From contig NZ_JAENIM010000044.1 in assembly GCF_016595495.1 (NCBI RefSeq), positions 124,001 through 188,000 on the forward strand: a stretch of 64,000 bases of DNA. Direction: 5' to 3'. Within the stretch, counting starts at the first letter, position 1; each line of letters starts with the position of its first letter. Both the position numbers and the translations under genes were made by a program. Shown here one piece after another: positions 19,387-27,452 of this stretch. The notes beneath the pieces are model-generated. The model was given only the letters and a program-made list of their open reading frames with translations, made no database searches and was not told where the DNA came from. The stretch comes from Persicirhabdus sediminis. GTDB lineage: Bacteria > Verrucomicrobiota > Verrucomicrobiia > Verrucomicrobiales > Akkermansiaceae.

Positions 19387-19526
19387 TTTTCAGTGAATTA
19401 GGTTTCTTTAGTTGTGTATGAAAAAATAATTGGACTCTAAGTGAAATGTGATTAGATTGGCCACATGTTTCAAACAAACGGGCGGGATACCCGTTGCCCG
19501 AAGTTTGAGATAACTAACGCATAACA

Positions 19527-21095
19527 ATGAAAACGATAACAAAAAAAAGCTTAGTGGCCTGGTCTATGGCTGCGCTTTGTTCGCTGGCCTCCCTCACAGG
19601 CGAAGAGAAAAAACCAAACATCCTAGTTATCTGGGGTGACGATGTTGGTCAGTCTAACCTCAGTGCCTACACCATGGGCGTGATGGGCTACAAGACACCA
19701 AACATCGACAAGATTGCCAAAGAAGGTGTTATTTTTACAGATTACTACGGTGAGCAGAGCTGTACTGCAGGCCGCTCGTCATTCATCATGGGCCAGAGCG
19801 TATTCCGCACCGGTCTATCAAAGGTAGGTCTTCCGGGTGCCAAAGAAGGCATGCAGATTGAAGATCCAACAATCGCAGGGATGCTCAAAGACCTCGGCTA
19901 CGCCACTGGTCAATTTGGTAAAAACCACCTCGGTGACCGCGACGAACATCTTCCAACAAACCACGGCTTTGATGAGTTCTTCGGTAACCTCTATCACCTC
20001 AACGCAGAAGAGGAGCCAGAAAACGAAGATTATCCAAAAGATCCTGAGTTCCGCAAAAAGTTTGGCCCACGTGGTGTGATCAAATCATCAGCTGATGGTA
20101 AAATTGAAGACACTGGCCCACTTACCAAAAAGCGCATGGAAACCGTCGATGACGAAACTTCTGATGCCGCTATCGATTTCATTCGCCGCAACCACAAAGC
20201 TGGCAAGCCATGGTTTGTCTGGTGGAGCGGTACTCGCATGCACTTCCGTACTCACGTATCTGAAACCGTACGCGCTGAAGTGGCTAAGCAATACCCACAC
20301 GCCGATGAATACCAAGCCGGTATGGTTGAGCACGACATGCACATTGGTAAATTCCTCGCTCTGCTAGACGAGCTCGGCATTGCTGACAATACCATCATTC
20401 ACTACTCCACAGATAACGGCCCTCACTACAATACCTGGCCTGATGCTGCTGCCACTCCATTCCGTGGTGAGAAAAATACTAACTGGGAGGGCGGATGGCG
20501 CGTTCCTTGTGTGATGCGCTGGCCTGGACATATTCAGCCAGGATCTATCTCTAACGAGATCGTTCACCACATGGACATGCTGCCTACATTCCTCGCTGCA
20601 GCTGGTAACAAAACTGTCAAAGAAGACCTGAAAAAAGGTTTAACTAACAAGGCTATGGGTCGTGACTACAAAGTGCACCTCGATGGCTACGACATCAGCG
20701 AGCACCTTGCTGACACCAGCAAGCCAAGCCCACGTAAGGAAATCTTCTACTTCTCTGATGACGGTGATCTGACTGCACTTCGTTATTCAGACTGGAAGTT
20801 TATCTTCATGGAGCAGAAAACTCAAGGCACCTTCCGTGTCTGGATGGATCCATTTGTACCACTGCGTGTGCCTATGATCTTCAACCTTCGTCGCGACCCA
20901 TACGAGCGCGCTGAAGAAACATCTAATACCTATTACGACTGGATGCTAGACCGCGCATACATGCTGGTTCCTGCTCAAGCCTACGTGGGTCAGTTCCTTG
21001 GCACATTCAAGGAATTCCCTCCTCGCCAGGAAGCTGCTAGCTTCTCACTGGACAAGGTGATGGAGAAAATGAGCGAAAATAACGGCTCTAAGTAA
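19527..21095 (+). CDS. Sulfatase with C-x-A-x-R active site, secreted
   Basis: 522 residues with a signal peptide (1-24, CSLASLTGEE). Metal-binding Asp38-Asp39 are in ILVIWGDDVGQSN. The formylglycine motif is C79-T-A-G-R83 (EQSCTAGRSSFIMGQ) instead of the usual C-x-P-S-R; Ala is accepted at this position by modifying enzymes, so it is probably active. Other landmarks are GKNHLGD, STDNGPHYNTWP and a late KFIFMEQ. This SCTAGRSSF type is a recognisable sulfatase subgroup also found in Planctomycetes. Substrate is unknown. Asn-rich and Lys-rich N-terminus and codon use match its neighbours. Confidence 0.9.
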   Translation: MKTITKKSLVAWSMAALCSLASLTGEEKKPNILVIWGDDVGQSNLSAYTMGVMGYKTPNIDKIAKEGVIFTDYYGEQSCTAGRSSFIMGQSVFRTGLSKVGLPGAKEGMQIEDPTIAGMLKDLGYATGQFGKNHLGDRDEHLPTNHGFDEFFGNLYHLNAEEEPENEDYPKDPEFRKKFGPRGVIKSSADGKIEDTGPLTKKRMETVDDETSDAAIDFIRRNHKAGKPWFVWWSGTRMHFRTHVSETVRAEVAKQYPHADEYQAGMVEHDMHIGKFLALLDELGIADNTIIHYSTDNGPHYNTWPDAAATPFRGEKNTNWEGGWRVPCVMRWPGHIQPGSISNEIVHHMDMLPTFLAAAGNKTVKEDLKKGLTNKAMGRDYKVHLDGYDISEHLADTSKPSPRKEIFYFSDDGDLTALRYSDWKFIFMEQKTQGTFRVWMDPFVPLRVPMIFNLRRDPYERAEETSNTYYDWMLDRAYMLVPAQAYVGQFLGTFKEFPPRQEAASFSLDKVMEKMSENNGSK

Positions 21096-21125
21096 TTTCC
21101 TAACTTAATAAAGAGTTAGCTACTG

Positions 21126-21157
21126 ACAGGGCACTGGCTTCCAGTGTCCTGTTTTTG
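21126..21157 (+). terminator. Rho-independent terminator of sulfatase gene
   Basis: ACAGGGCACTGG and CCAGTGTCCTGT form a 12-bp stem with one G-T pair and a CTT loop, then TTTTTG. Confidence 0.88.
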
Positions 21158-21211
21158 ATTTATGATAGACCAACCAGCTGGCTGACCCAACTGGTTAACG
21201 ATTAGAAAAGA

Positions 21212-22168
21212 ATGACCGCGCACGAATCTATTCAGCAAATACAGGCATCAATGAATGCAGCTGTAATTGGCCAAGAGGCTGTTGTTGAGCATTTAGTAAT
21301 TGCCTTATTAGCTAAGGGCAATGTGCTCATGGAAGGCCTACCCGGAACGGCAAAAACACGATCAATCAAGACATTGTCTCAGCTGGTAAAAAGCGATTTC
21401 AGCCGTGTTCAGTTTACCCCAGATTTGCTGCCTTCAGACGTTACAGGCTCAGAGATCTACCGTGAGCAGACTGCTAGCTTTGAGTTCCAGCCAGGACCCA
21501 TTTTTGGCAATCTGATTCTAGCAGATGAAATCAACCGCGCGCCAGCTAAGGTGCAGGCGGCATTGCTAGAGGCGATGGAAGAACAGCAAGTCACCGTAGC
21601 TGGCAAAACCCACAAACTTCCCGAGCTATTTCTAGTGCTCGCTACGCAAAACCCAATTGAACAAGAGGGGACCTACCCGCTGCCTGAAGCGCAGATGGAT
21701 AGATTCATGCTCTACCTAGCAGTGCCATACCCGCAGGCCGCTAACGAGTTGGAAATCCTCCGCCTTGTGCGCGCTGAAAACACAGGTTCAGCCGAGCAAG
21801 CGCCAGCCATTTCTCAAGATCTTATTTTCACAGCTCGTACCGAAGTAGATGCTATTCACGTGGCGGAAGCGGTGGAGCAATACATGGTCGACCTCGTTAT
21901 CGCCACTCGTGAGCCAGCTCGTTATGGTGGTGAGTTAGAAGAGTGGGTTGAGGTGGGTGCAAGCCCACGCGCCACCATTGCGCTCGATGCCGCATCGCGT
22001 GCCAGAGCATGGCTGCACGGTCGAGATTACGTTTCTCCTGAAGATGTGCAAGCCATCGCGCCAGCATGCCTAGGCCACCGTGTGCACCTTAGCTACACCG
22101 CCGAGGCCGCAGGCATCAGCCGTGCCGATGTGATTAGTAAGGTGCTAGAGAGCGTTGCAGTGGCGTAG
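21212..22168 (+). CDS. MoxR family AAA+ ATPase (Bat operon)
   Basis: 318 residues. Walker A is GLPGTAKT (42-49), Walker B LILADEINRA (101-110), followed by sensor 1 ATQNPIEQEGTYPLPEAQMDRFM and a C-terminal lid with the helical SPRATIALDAASRARAWL stretch. MoxR ATPases act as chaperones, usually with VWA-domain partners, to mature or insert metal cofactors or assemble envelope complexes. It is the first gene of a seven-gene unit with DUF58, DUF4381, two VWA proteins, a TPR protein and BatD. The genes overlap or nearly abut, which is the standard Bat (Bacteroides aerotolerance) order. Confidence 0.94.
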   Translation: MTAHESIQQIQASMNAAVIGQEAVVEHLVIALLAKGNVLMEGLPGTAKTRSIKTLSQLVKSDFSRVQFTPDLLPSDVTGSEIYREQTASFEFQPGPIFGNLILADEINRAPAKVQAALLEAMEEQQVTVAGKTHKLPELFLVLATQNPIEQEGTYPLPEAQMDRFMLYLAVPYPQAANELEILRLVRAENTGSAEQAPAISQDLIFTARTEVDAIHVAEAVEQYMVDLVIATREPARYGGELEEWVEVGASPRATIALDAASRARAWLHGRDYVSPEDVQAIAPACLGHRVHLSYTAEAAGISRADVISKVLESVAVA

Positions 22169-22177
22169 TTAGAATTA

Positions 22178-23116
22178 ATGAAACATCACTCTACAGAGGA
22201 ATCTAGCCGTGTTTATGCCAGCTTTGACGAGCTGGTAGAGCTGCAGTACCAGGGGCGTAAAATCTCCCTATTGCCGCGTCAGCCGGTCAGCAGTCTACTC
22301 AGTGGCCGCCATGCCTCGCGCCTTCGTGGACGTGGCTTGAGCTTTGAGGAATTGCGAGCGTATCGGCCCGGTGACGATATTCGCACGATGGATTGGCGAG
22401 CTACGGCTAGACTGAAGAAACCGCAAGTTAGAGTGTATAGCGAAGAGCGCGAGCGACCAGTGATTTTGGCGGTTGATATGCGCAGTAATATGCTTTTTGG
22501 CAGCCGCCATAGCAGCAAAGCGCGCGCTGGCGCCAAGCTAGCCGCTCTAGCAGCGTGGGCTACCTTAGCTGGAGGCGACCGTGTGGGCGCGGTGATCTTT
22601 GGCGACGACGAGAAGGTGGAAATCAAACCACAACGTAGCCGCGCTAATGTGCTGAGAATCTGCCACGAGCTGGTGCGCATGAATAAAAAACTAAGTAGCG
22701 AGGCGCAAAGTGATACGGCACCAAGTAGCCAGCTGAATACGGCCCTGCGACGCGCCTCTCGGCTAGCAAAGCACGACCATTTGCTCATCTTGATCACGGA
22801 CTATGAGGGTGATGATGAGGACACTCGCCGCATTGCTACCAAGCTAGCTAGCCATAATGACGTTCTAGCAGCTCTGGTATATGATCCGCTAGGCATCCAG
22901 CTGCCGCGTGGTCCGCAGATGGAAGTGAGTGATGGTACGCAGCGGGTGATCATTCCCGATGAAACTACATTCCATCAGCGATTCCAGCTGGCATTTGAAT
23001 CCAGAATTGCCGAACTGAAAAACAATCTGAAAGCGATCAAAATCCCTATTTTACCTATCTGCACTCACGACTCAGTGACCGAGCAGGTGATGAAAGCACT
23101 GGGGCGACGAGTATGA
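22178..23116 (+). CDS. DUF58 domain protein (Bat operon)
   Basis: 312 residues. The DUF58 core is clear: YRPGDDIRTMDWRATARLKKPQVRVYSEER near 64-94, preceded by GRHASRLRGRGLSFEELR and followed by VILAVDMRSNMLFGS, which occupies the place of a VWA-like first strand. The C-terminal part looks like an alpha/beta VWA fold (HDHLLILITDYEGDDEDT). DUF58 proteins partner with MoxR ATPases in putative envelope chaperone systems. It begins 9 bp after MoxR and overlaps the next gene by ATGA, so it is co-translated. Confidence 0.92.
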   Translation: MKHHSTEESSRVYASFDELVELQYQGRKISLLPRQPVSSLLSGRHASRLRGRGLSFEELRAYRPGDDIRTMDWRATARLKKPQVRVYSEERERPVILAVDMRSNMLFGSRHSSKARAGAKLAALAAWATLAGGDRVGAVIFGDDEKVEIKPQRSRANVLRICHELVRMNKKLSSEAQSDTAPSSQLNTALRRASRLAKHDHLLILITDYEGDDEDTRRIATKLASHNDVLAALVYDPLGIQLPRGPQMEVSDGTQRVIIPDETTFHQRFQLAFESRIAELKNNLKAIKIPILPICTHDSVTEQVMKALGRRV

Positions 23117-23613
23117 GTGAAGCATTAACAGACGAGCAGTTGGGTGATCTTGATAGACTGCGTGATATCGTGGTCTCCGACCCAGTATCGTGGTGGCCGC
23201 TGGCACCTGCATGGTACGTCGTGATTGCCATCGTTATGTTGTTAGCGGGTGTAGTTAGCTGGAAGTTTTGGCAAAAATGGCGGGCGAATGCATTTCGCCG
23301 AGCCGCTCTCGCTGAAGTGGAAGCTGCTGCAAATTCTGCCAATGGACTGAGTGTGCCCCAGCTGGCTGAGATTTTCAAACGCTGTGCACTGACGACATAC
23401 CCACGCGAGCAAGTAGCTGCGCTGAGTGGTGACGGCTGGGTGGGTTGGTTAGACGATAAATATTCTGAGCCAATGCCTGAGCTGCTAGCGCAGGCAATGC
23501 GCGAGGGACTGTATGCTAGACAGCAAAAGGAAGTTAGCCATGAAATGCTAGATTATAGCCGTCAATGGATCTCTGGCCACCGTGCCTATTCACCTCCAAC
23601 GCCAAAGAATTAG
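23113..23613 (+). CDS. DUF4381 domain membrane protein (Bat operon)
   Basis: 166 residues. It overlaps the DUF58 stop by ATGA. A single TM helix lies near 37-54 (YVVIAIVMLLAGVVSWKFW), followed by a basic helix and a soluble helical domain with QLAEIFKRCALTTYPREQVAALSGDGWVGWLD. This fits DUF4381, the small protein found between DUF58 and VWA genes in Bat operons; its function is unknown. The conserved 'L-x-x-x-L-K-R-x-A-L-x-x-Y-P-R' core and 'G-x-x-W-x-x-x-L-D' motif are visible. It is probably an inner-membrane component with a cytoplasmic domain. Confidence 0.87.
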   Translation: MSEALTDEQLGDLDRLRDIVVSDPVSWWPLAPAWYVVIAIVMLLAGVVSWKFWQKWRANAFRRAALAEVEAAANSANGLSVPQLAEIFKRCALTTYPREQVAALSGDGWVGWLDDKYSEPMPELLAQAMREGLYARQQKEVSHEMLDYSRQWISGHRAYSPPTPKN

Positions 23614-23615
23614 AG

Positions 23616-24653
23616 ATGTTTGTTTTTGCCCATAGCTGGATTTTTCTCCTAGCCCCTCTACCATTGTTAATATGGTTTTTGGTGCCACCGCGGCGTATTC
23701 AACGGCCAGTATTACGTGTGCCATTTTTGTATCGTGTGCAACAATCATTAGATGAGCAGTCTAAGTTTACACGAGCTCGCCAGCGCACTGTGCCCTTGGC
23801 CATCAAGATGGTAGTTTATTTGCTAATTATTACCTCGCTGGCTCGTCCGCAGTGGCTGGATCCGCCAGTGAGCCGTGAGCTGCCATCGCGCGATTTGTTA
23901 CTTTTAGTCGATCTATCAGGTTCGATGGAGCAGAAAGATTTTACCAATTCAGCGGGTGAACAAGTAGACAGGCTGACTGCGGTGAAAGAAGTATTGGGTG
24001 ATTTTTTGCTCAAGCGAGATGGTGACCGAGTTGGGCTAGTTGTCTTTGGTAATGGAGCGTTTTTGCAGGCCCCCTTTACCACTGACTTACAGTTATGCCA
24101 CCAGCTGCTAGAAGAAACTGAAGTGCGCATGGCTGGGCCAAAAACTACCTTAGGTGATGCGATTGGGCTTGGCGTCCATTTATTTGATCAAAGCGAAGCG
24201 CCAGCGAAGACGATCATTGCGCTGACGGACGGCAATGATACCGCCAGCCAAGTGCCGCCAGTAGAAGCGGCAAAAGTCGCCCGCGATCGTGATATCACTA
24301 TTTACACAGTGGCTATGGGTGACCCTGAGACTGTTGGAGAAGAGAAGCTCGATGTTGATTCGCTCAAACAAGTCGCGGCTGAAACGCAGGGTGAGTTTTT
24401 CCTCGCTCTCAACCACAGCGAGCTGCAAAATATTTACACGAAGTTAGATGAAATTGAGACACGCGAGGTGAAAGTAGAAAGTTACCGTCCGCGTATCGAT
24501 CTCTTTTATTGGCCTTTGTTAGCGGCATTTTTGATCAGCTTGCTAGATAGAGCCATTCAGCTATGGCGGAGCCGACGTCATGTTTTCGAGCCTGCTGAGG
24601 ATGTGCGCCTGCACGTCAGTCCGGTGAATTTTGATTTGGAGGTAAAATCATGA
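23616..24653 (+). CDS. VWA domain protein, BatA-like
   Basis: 345 residues from the ATG at 23616, which lies 2 bp after the DUF4381 stop and gives the expected N-terminal TM pair; an upstream in-frame ATG at 23565 sits inside the previous gene. TM helices: WIFLLAPLPLLIWFLV and VVYLLIITSLA. The VWA domain has an intact MIDAS site (DLSGS in LLLLVDLSGSMEQKDF, then T in LGDAIGLG region and D in IIALTDGNDT). A C-terminal TM (YWPLLAAFLISLLDRAI) follows. BatA-type proteins are inner-membrane with the VWA domain in the periplasm or cytoplasm depending on topology. Confidence 0.9.
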   Translation: MFVFAHSWIFLLAPLPLLIWFLVPPRRIQRPVLRVPFLYRVQQSLDEQSKFTRARQRTVPLAIKMVVYLLIITSLARPQWLDPPVSRELPSRDLLLLVDLSGSMEQKDFTNSAGEQVDRLTAVKEVLGDFLLKRDGDRVGLVVFGNGAFLQAPFTTDLQLCHQLLEETEVRMAGPKTTLGDAIGLGVHLFDQSEAPAKTIIALTDGNDTASQVPPVEAAKVARDRDITIYTVAMGDPETVGEEKLDVDSLKQVAAETQGEFFLALNHSELQNIYTKLDEIETREVKVESYRPRIDLFYWPLLAAFLISLLDRAIQLWRSRRHVFEPAEDVRLHVSPVNFDLEVKS

Positions 24654-25588
24654 TAGATAGCGCATTAGCTTTTCATTTTATCCGTCCGTGGTTCTTTTTG
24701 CTGTTGCCTGTCGCGGCTGTTGTTTGGTGGCTACTGAGCCAGCTGGACGATCCGCTGAGACCATGGCGGCGGGTGATGGACGCAGAGTTGCTACAAGCGG
24801 TAACGATGGGTAATGACGGATTTCGTCTGCGCTATCGGATGTTGTTAGCTCTGGTTTGGTTGCTGATGGTGGTAGCCATTGCGGGTCCAACATGGAAACC
24901 TGAGCCAACGCCATTTTCACAAGATACCGCGGCTGTGATGCTTTTGCTGAAGGCTGATAAGACGATGGATCTCACTGATCTATCACCGTCGCGGATGGAG
25001 TTAGCTCGGCTCAAGGCGCGTGACTTTGCTAGCGCGCGAGCTGGCCAGCCACTCGGTTTGATTGCCTATGCGGGCTCGTCTCATTTGGTTCTACCAGCTA
25101 CCCGCGATACGGATGTGGTGGCGGACATGGCGGCGGAAATTAGCCCAGCGATCATGCCAGCTGAAGGTGACGATTTGTTAGCTGCTATCCAGTTAGCGGA
25201 TAATACTTTAGGTCAGGCGAGTGGCTCAGTGGTGATCATTGCAGATACGGTGGATACGACTCAGTTAGTGGCGATGAAAGAGTTTGTCAAATCGTCCAAG
25301 TTGTCGATTTTCATCCTCGCGATTGCGCGCCAAGACACACCAGAGGCGGAGTCATTAGAGGCGGCAGCTAAAGCATTGGCAGCTGAGCTGGAGTATTTCG
25401 ACCCAGCAGGCGGTGAGGTGAAAAAGTTAGTCAAGACGAGCGCAAAACCACCCGTATCAGCGGCTGGGGAAAATGAATCGATTCGTTGGTCTGAAGCGGG
25501 TTGGTATCTAGTCTGGCCGATTTGTTTGCTGAGTTTGTTAGCGTTTTGGCGTGAAAAAGACATCGAAAGTGAGGAGGTGGAAGGGTGA
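24650..25588 (+). CDS. VWA domain protein, BatB-like, degenerate MIDAS
   Basis: 312 residues; its ATG overlaps the BatA stop (ATGA). TM helices: FFLLLPVAAVVWWLL and LLALVWLLMVVAIAG, with a final one near YLVWPICLLSLLAFW. The VWA segment aligns with BatB (DLSPSRMELARLKARDF), but the MIDAS motif D-x-S-x-S is replaced by K101-A-D103-K-T105, so the first Asp and both Ser are changed. Metal-ion-dependent adhesion through this site is therefore unlikely. It may work as a structural partner of the intact BatA. Operon position between BatA and the TPR gene matches BatB. Confidence 0.86.
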   Translation: MIDSALAFHFIRPWFFLLLPVAAVVWWLLSQLDDPLRPWRRVMDAELLQAVTMGNDGFRLRYRMLLALVWLLMVVAIAGPTWKPEPTPFSQDTAAVMLLLKADKTMDLTDLSPSRMELARLKARDFASARAGQPLGLIAYAGSSHLVLPATRDTDVVADMAAEISPAIMPAEGDDLLAAIQLADNTLGQASGSVVIIADTVDTTQLVAMKEFVKSSKLSIFILAIARQDTPEAESLEAAAKALAAELEYFDPAGGEVKKLVKTSAKPPVSAAGENESIRWSEAGWYLVWPICLLSLLAFWREKDIESEEVEG

Positions 25589-26190
25589 AATTTACAAGCA
25601 TTATTGTTGGGTTCACGTTGGCGACTAGCTGGTGGTTTACCCCTGAGCAAGCTGGCCAGCGGATGATGAAAAAAGGTGATTTTCAGCAGGCTGCTGAGCA
25701 GTTCATTGATCCAATGCGCAAGGGAGAAGCTTTATTTCGCGCGGGCGAGTTTGAGGCTGCCGAGCAGTCATTTGCTAGGGTTCCTAGCGCCGCAGGTGAA
25801 TATAACCGAGGTAATTGTCTGGTGATGTTAGGTAAGTATGAATCTGCTGCCGAGCGCTACCAACGGGCTCTCGAGCTGAAGCCAGATTGGCATGACGCCC
25901 AAGTGAATTTAGAAGTCGCTGAGGCGCGTGCTAGGCTGAACAAGAAAGAGGGTGGCGAGATGACTGATGGCAAGCTGGAGGCAGATGAATACGTCTTTGA
26001 TAACAACAAAGGTAAGGGCAGCGATGATGAACAGCAGGAGGCTGGCAAGGAGATGACTGACGCTGAGGTGCAAGCGCTATGGATGCGTAAAGTGCAGACT
26101 AAACCCGCACAGTTTTTGAAGTCCAAATTTGCCTATCAACACGCAATGGGCACGAGTAAACCTGCAAGTGGAAAGGAGCAGGTAAAATGA
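25585..26190 (+). CDS. TPR protein, BatC/BatE-like
   Basis: 201 residues starting at a GTG that overlaps the previous stop (GTGA) with a strong GAGGAGGTGG upstream. An N-terminal hydrophobic segment (SIIVGFTLATSWWF) may be a signal or anchor. TPR units are visible: GDFQQAAEQFIDPMRKGEALFRAGEFEAAEQSF and YNRGNCLVMLGKYESAAERYQRALELKPDW. The C-terminus is acidic and Lys-rich, low complexity (KGKGSDDEQQEAGKEMTDAEV). In Bat operons the TPR protein binds the VWA partners. It overlaps BatD (ATGA). Confidence 0.86.
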   Translation: MKFTSIIVGFTLATSWWFTPEQAGQRMMKKGDFQQAAEQFIDPMRKGEALFRAGEFEAAEQSFARVPSAAGEYNRGNCLVMLGKYESAAERYQRALELKPDWHDAQVNLEVAEARARLNKKEGGEMTDGKLEADEYVFDNNKGKGSDDEQQEAGKEMTDAEVQALWMRKVQTKPAQFLKSKFAYQHAMGTSKPASGKEQVK

Positions 26191-27437
26191 GTGTTAGGTT
26201 ATGGTTTTCTAGCGGGCTAGTTTGTTTGTTAGCTTCTGTGGCGAGTGCCGATGAAGTCGCTAAGCTGGAACTAAAAAAATCAGAGGTTTGGGTTGGTGAA
26301 GGATTACCTTTCGCTGTGACACTCTATTCGCCAGGCAGTTTTGTTGGTGTCGCGAATATTCAAATCGCAGATTTGCCCAAAAGCGTGGTGGTAAAAATGG
26401 GCAGCCCAGTGGTTTCTAGCGAAACGCGCGATGGCGTGGAATATTTTGTTCAGCATCACGATTACGAGCTCTTCACGCAGCAAAGCGGTCAGCTTGAGCT
26501 CCCAGCGGTGAAAGTCAGCTTTGAGGCGAAGCAAGGGTACACGGGCGATGCCAAGAAATTGACGGGGCAAACAGACCCAGCGAAATTTGTTAGCAACCGA
26601 CCAGATGGCGCCAATGCTGGCGAATTTGTTCTTGTTAGCGAGAATTTATCGATCAGCCAGACGTGGTCAGCTGACGGCAGTGATGTCATCGAGCTGAACT
26701 CAGGTGAATTGATAGAACGTCGCATTGAGAGAAAATCAGCTGGTGTGCCGGCGATGATGATGCCACCTGTGGAGCCAGCTGAGATGGCTGGGGTGAGAAT
26801 CTATCAATCACCAGCTGAGGTGGGCGATAAGGTAGACCGCGGTGAGTTGAGCGGCTCGCGGGTGGATGTGGTGAAATACCAATTCAGCCACGGCGGAAGC
26901 TATGAATTGCCTGAGCTGAATTTCCGTTGGTGGGACCCGAGCTCAAATAGCTGGCAGAGTAAATCTCTAGCAGGAGTGACGGTGAAGGTGACGGGGCAGT
27001 CATTAGCCGAGAGCGAGCTAGCAGGTATGGTTGAAGTCTCTGGACTGTGGAAGTACTGGCCAGCTGCGGTGCTGTTGCTTGTTGCGGCTGGTGGGGGATT
27101 TTTCTTCCGCCGTGAGCTGCAGAAAACCTATCATGATTGGCAGAACGCGCGTCGCGATTTAGAAGACGAAGCTGCTAGAGCATTGATTTTAGCGTGCCGA
27201 AATGATCAGGCGGATGAGGCCTATCAGGTCTGGCTAGATTGGGTGAAATTTTCTCCTAGCTGGCGTGATGATAGCCAGCTGGAAATGGCGCACGACGAGC
27301 TGTGCGAATGTTTATACGGAGGCAAATCCACCAGCTGGAATGGCAGCCAGCTGGCAGAGGCGCTTGAGCATTTCCGCAATCAACCAGAAAAAAACCGTCG
27401 AGCTCAGCAGCAAGATTTGCAAGCGCTGAACCCTTGA
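26187..27437 (+). CDS. BatD-like (oxygen tolerance) protein
   Basis: 416 residues with a signal peptide (1-22, LASVASADE), a long periplasmic region of beta-sandwich character (WVGEGLPFAVTLYSPGSFVGVANIQI, KYQFSHGGSYELPELNFRWWDP) and a TM helix near 288-306 (YWPAAVLLLVAAGGGFFF). A basic cytoplasmic tail of helices follows (RRELQKTYHDWQNARRDLEDEAARALILACR). This is the BatD layout: periplasmic beta domains plus a single TM anchor. It is the last gene of the Bat operon; a convergent metalloprotease gene lies 15 bp away. Confidence 0.87.
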   Translation: MSVRLWFSSGLVCLLASVASADEVAKLELKKSEVWVGEGLPFAVTLYSPGSFVGVANIQIADLPKSVVVKMGSPVVSSETRDGVEYFVQHHDYELFTQQSGQLELPAVKVSFEAKQGYTGDAKKLTGQTDPAKFVSNRPDGANAGEFVLVSENLSISQTWSADGSDVIELNSGELIERRIERKSAGVPAMMMPPVEPAEMAGVRIYQSPAEVGDKVDRGELSGSRVDVVKYQFSHGGSYELPELNFRWWDPSSNSWQSKSLAGVTVKVTGQSLAESELAGMVEVSGLWKYWPAAVLLLVAAGGGFFFRRELQKTYHDWQNARRDLEDEAARALILACRNDQADEAYQVWLDWVKFSPSWRDDSQLEMAHDELCECLYGGKSTSWNGSQLAEALEHFRNQPEKNRRAQQQDLQALNP

Positions 27438-27452
27438 TTCATGCCGATGTAC

